DNA of 64,000 bases from Dysgonomonas sp. UBA5412 (GTDB lineage: Bacteria; Bacteroidota; Bacteroidia; Bacteroidales; Dysgonomonadaceae). Shown here in pieces: positions 62,869-64,000 of this stretch. The DNA lies in assembly GCA_002409595.1 (NCBI GenBank), contig DHNQ01000029.1, positions 164,892-228,891 of the forward strand, given 5' to 3'. Position 1 is the stretch's first letter, and each line of letters opens with the position of its first letter. The position numbers and the translations under genes were made by a program. The notes under the pieces were generated by a model. It did no database searches. It saw only the letters and a list, made by a program, of their open reading frames with translations, and was not told where the DNA came from.

Positions 62869-63551
62869 TCTCTATTTCCATCAAATAAATCGGGTCGCAA
62901 CCGTTCGGTACGCTCAAGTGCTTGCTGCAGCTTCCATTCATCTATTTTAGCCTGATGTCCGGACAATAGGACTTCGGGTACTTTCCATCCTTTATATTCC
63001 GCAGGGCGAGTGTACACCGGCGGAGCCAAAAGATTGTCCTGAAAGGAGTCGGACAAAGCGGATTGCTCATCTCCGATTGCTCCAGGAATAAGACGAACAA
63101 TAGCATCTGACATAACTGCTGCGGCAAGTTCTCCTCCGGTAAGGACATAGTCTCCTATAGAAATTTCTCTTGTTATCAAATGTTCGCGTATACGATAATC
63201 AATCCCTTTATAATGTCCACAAAGAATTACTATATTATCATATGCTGACATTTGATTTGCTATTTTTTGATTAAAAACCTCTCCGTCAGGTGATGTATAA
63301 ATAATTTCATCGTAATTACGTTCAGTTTTTAATTGCGAAATAATATTATCAATCGGTTCTATCTGCATCACCATTCCGGCTTCTCCACCAAAAGGATAAT
63401 CGTCAACCTTACGATGCTTATTTGTCGTATAATCCCTTAGATTATGTACAACAATCTGAGCTAATCCTTTGTCTTGTGCCCGCTTTAGAATAGAGCAATC
63501 GAGAAGTCCGGTAAACATCTCCGGCAAAACACTGATAATATCAATACGCAT
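62865..63551 (-). CDS. trmD: tRNA (guanine-37-N1)-methyltransferase
   Basis: 228 residues, usual TrmD length. The trefoil-knot SAM site is visible in LCGHYKGIDYRI and ISIGDYVLTGGELAAAVMSDAIVRLIPG. The N-terminus MRIDIISVLPEMF is also typical. It methylates G37 of tRNAs to keep frame. It stands alone here, not in the rpsP-rimM-trmD-rplS order of other bacteria. Confidence 0.97.
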   Translation of the reverse strand: MRIDIISVLPEMFTGLLDCSILKRAQDKGLAQIVVHNLRDYTTNKHRKVDDYPFGGEAGMVMQIEPIDNIISQLKTERNYDEIIYTSPDGEVFNQKIANQMSAYDNIVILCGHYKGIDYRIREHLITREISIGDYVLTGGELAAAVMSDAIVRLIPGAIGDEQSALSDSFQDNLLAPPVYTRPAEYKGWKVPEVLLSGHQAKIDEWKLQQALERTERLRPDLFDGNRD

Positions 63552-63568
63552 AAGTTACATTTTGAAAA

Positions 63569-63576
63569 CAAAGGTA
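63569..63576 (-). promoter_or_regulatory. Promoter -7 box of trmD
   Basis: The minus strand reads TACCTTTG, 17 bp before the ATG. No -33 TTG at the normal distance. Confidence 0.4.
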
Positions 63577-63590
63577 AGTAAAAAAAGAAA

Positions 63591-63619
63591 AAGAGTGTAC
63601 TCTCCATGAATACACTCTT
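63591..63619 (-). terminator. Intrinsic terminator after the SDR gene
   Basis: AAGAGTGTA with its exact mirror (9 bp) and an 11-base loop; the minus strand continues with a T-rich stretch (TTTTCTTTTTTT). It lies 22 bp after the SDR stop. Confidence 0.75.
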
Positions 63620-63641
63620 CTTAGATTGAGATATTGTGTTT

Positions 63642-64000
63642 CTATTTCTTTTCTTTCTTATGAAACATATTCCCCGAAGCTTGTGCTGTGGGCATTACCA
63701 ACATATCTTGAATATCAACATGTGCAGGCTGAGAGACAGCGTAGTAAACAGCATCGGCAATATCGTCAGCCACTAGCGATTCATAGCCTGTATATACTTG
63801 ATCAGCTTGATTTTGATTCCCTTTAAATCGTACTAGAGAAAACTCTGTTTCTACTGCTCCGGGACAAATTTGAGTAACTCGTATTCCATATGGTAACATA
63901 TCCATACGCATACCCTGACTAAGAGCATTTACAGCCGATTTGGTTGCACAATACACAGCTCCATTCGGATAGGCAGCCCTGCCGGCAATAGACCCCATAT
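63642..64000 (-). CDS. Short-chain dehydrogenase/reductase, N-terminus outside the window
   Basis: Only the C-terminal 119 codons are present; the ATG at 63998 is likely an internal Met. Catalytic Tyr and Lys are seen in VYCATKSAV (Y-x3-K), and ICPGAVETEFS is the usual loop after the active site. The whole resembles YdfG-type NADP-dependent 3-hydroxy-acid (serine/allothreonine) dehydrogenases, including VSQPAHVDIQDMLVMPTAQA at the end. A closer assignment needs the missing half. Confidence 0.88.
   Translation of the reverse strand, partial: MGSIAGRAAYPNGAVYCATKSAVNALSQGMRMDMLPYGIRVTQICPGAVETEFSLVRFKGNQNQADQVYTGYESLVADDIADAVYYAVSQPAHVDIQDMLVMPTAQASGNMFHKKEKK

Noticed and set aside
1..64000. 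CRISPR arrays, insertion sequences, prophage or tRNA-linked integration
   Set aside because: No repeated spacer units, transposase or integrase frames, or tRNA-like folds were recognised anywhere in the window.

Overview
The window reads as a chromosomal segment of a low-GC Bacteroidetes bacterium of the order Bacteroidales. The evidence is SusC/SusD-type outer-membrane genes, SusA-like and MalQ starch enzymes, lipoproteins with Cys right after a short signal, Bacteroidetes-only families (DUF2851, membrane MutS-like ATPase) and repeated promoters of the form TTG-N19..21-TAnnTTTG. Base composition and gene content make a Dysgonomonas-like organism plausible, but the genus is an inference.

Region by region. 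(1) 1-8340: a maltodextrin/starch operon on the minus strand: malQ (GH77 with two CBM20), SusA-like GH13, LacI regulator, GPH-type sugar permease and a GH13 lipoprotein cut by the window start. A LacI-type palindrome lies upstream of malQ. (2) 8341-14746: a split ThrE/YjjP-YjjB exporter pair, then smpB, metH and a metal ABC permease. (3) 14866-21617: der, two related small lipoproteins behind a GH29 fucosidase, and the yceD-rpmF-fabH cluster. (4) 21749-26754: a SusD/SusC pair with no enzyme beside it and a 22-bp palindrome upstream. (5) 27111-40090: all fourteen complex I genes nuoA-N in one operon, with separate nuoC and nuoD, nuoE/nuoF present and a short nuoG, closed by a strong terminator. 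(6) 40128-54775: a secreted unknown, alkaline phosphatase, surE-lpxB, an RRM protein, ribF, a HAD phosphatase, recO, a membrane MutS-like ATPase, DUF2851, an alpha/beta hydrolase, a DUF1080 protein, a GNAT and dnaA. (7) 54776-64000: envelope and division genes (MlaD-like protein, amidase, ldhA, rny, zapA and a coiled-coil partner), a small winged-helix protein, an ECF sigma factor overlapping a membrane protein with a TonB C-terminal domain, trmD and a truncated SDR.

Together the genes describe a saccharolytic Gram-negative cell: glycan import and cleavage at the surface and periplasm, NADH-driven respiration through a full-size complex I, and D-lactate fermentation. Most of the window is housekeeping. 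No CRISPR array, insertion sequence, tRNA, rRNA or prophage was seen. The least explained items are the structured leader of dnaA, the sigma/TonB pair, the membrane MutS plus DUF2851 pair, the palindrome before susC, and the paired lipoproteins after the fucosidase.
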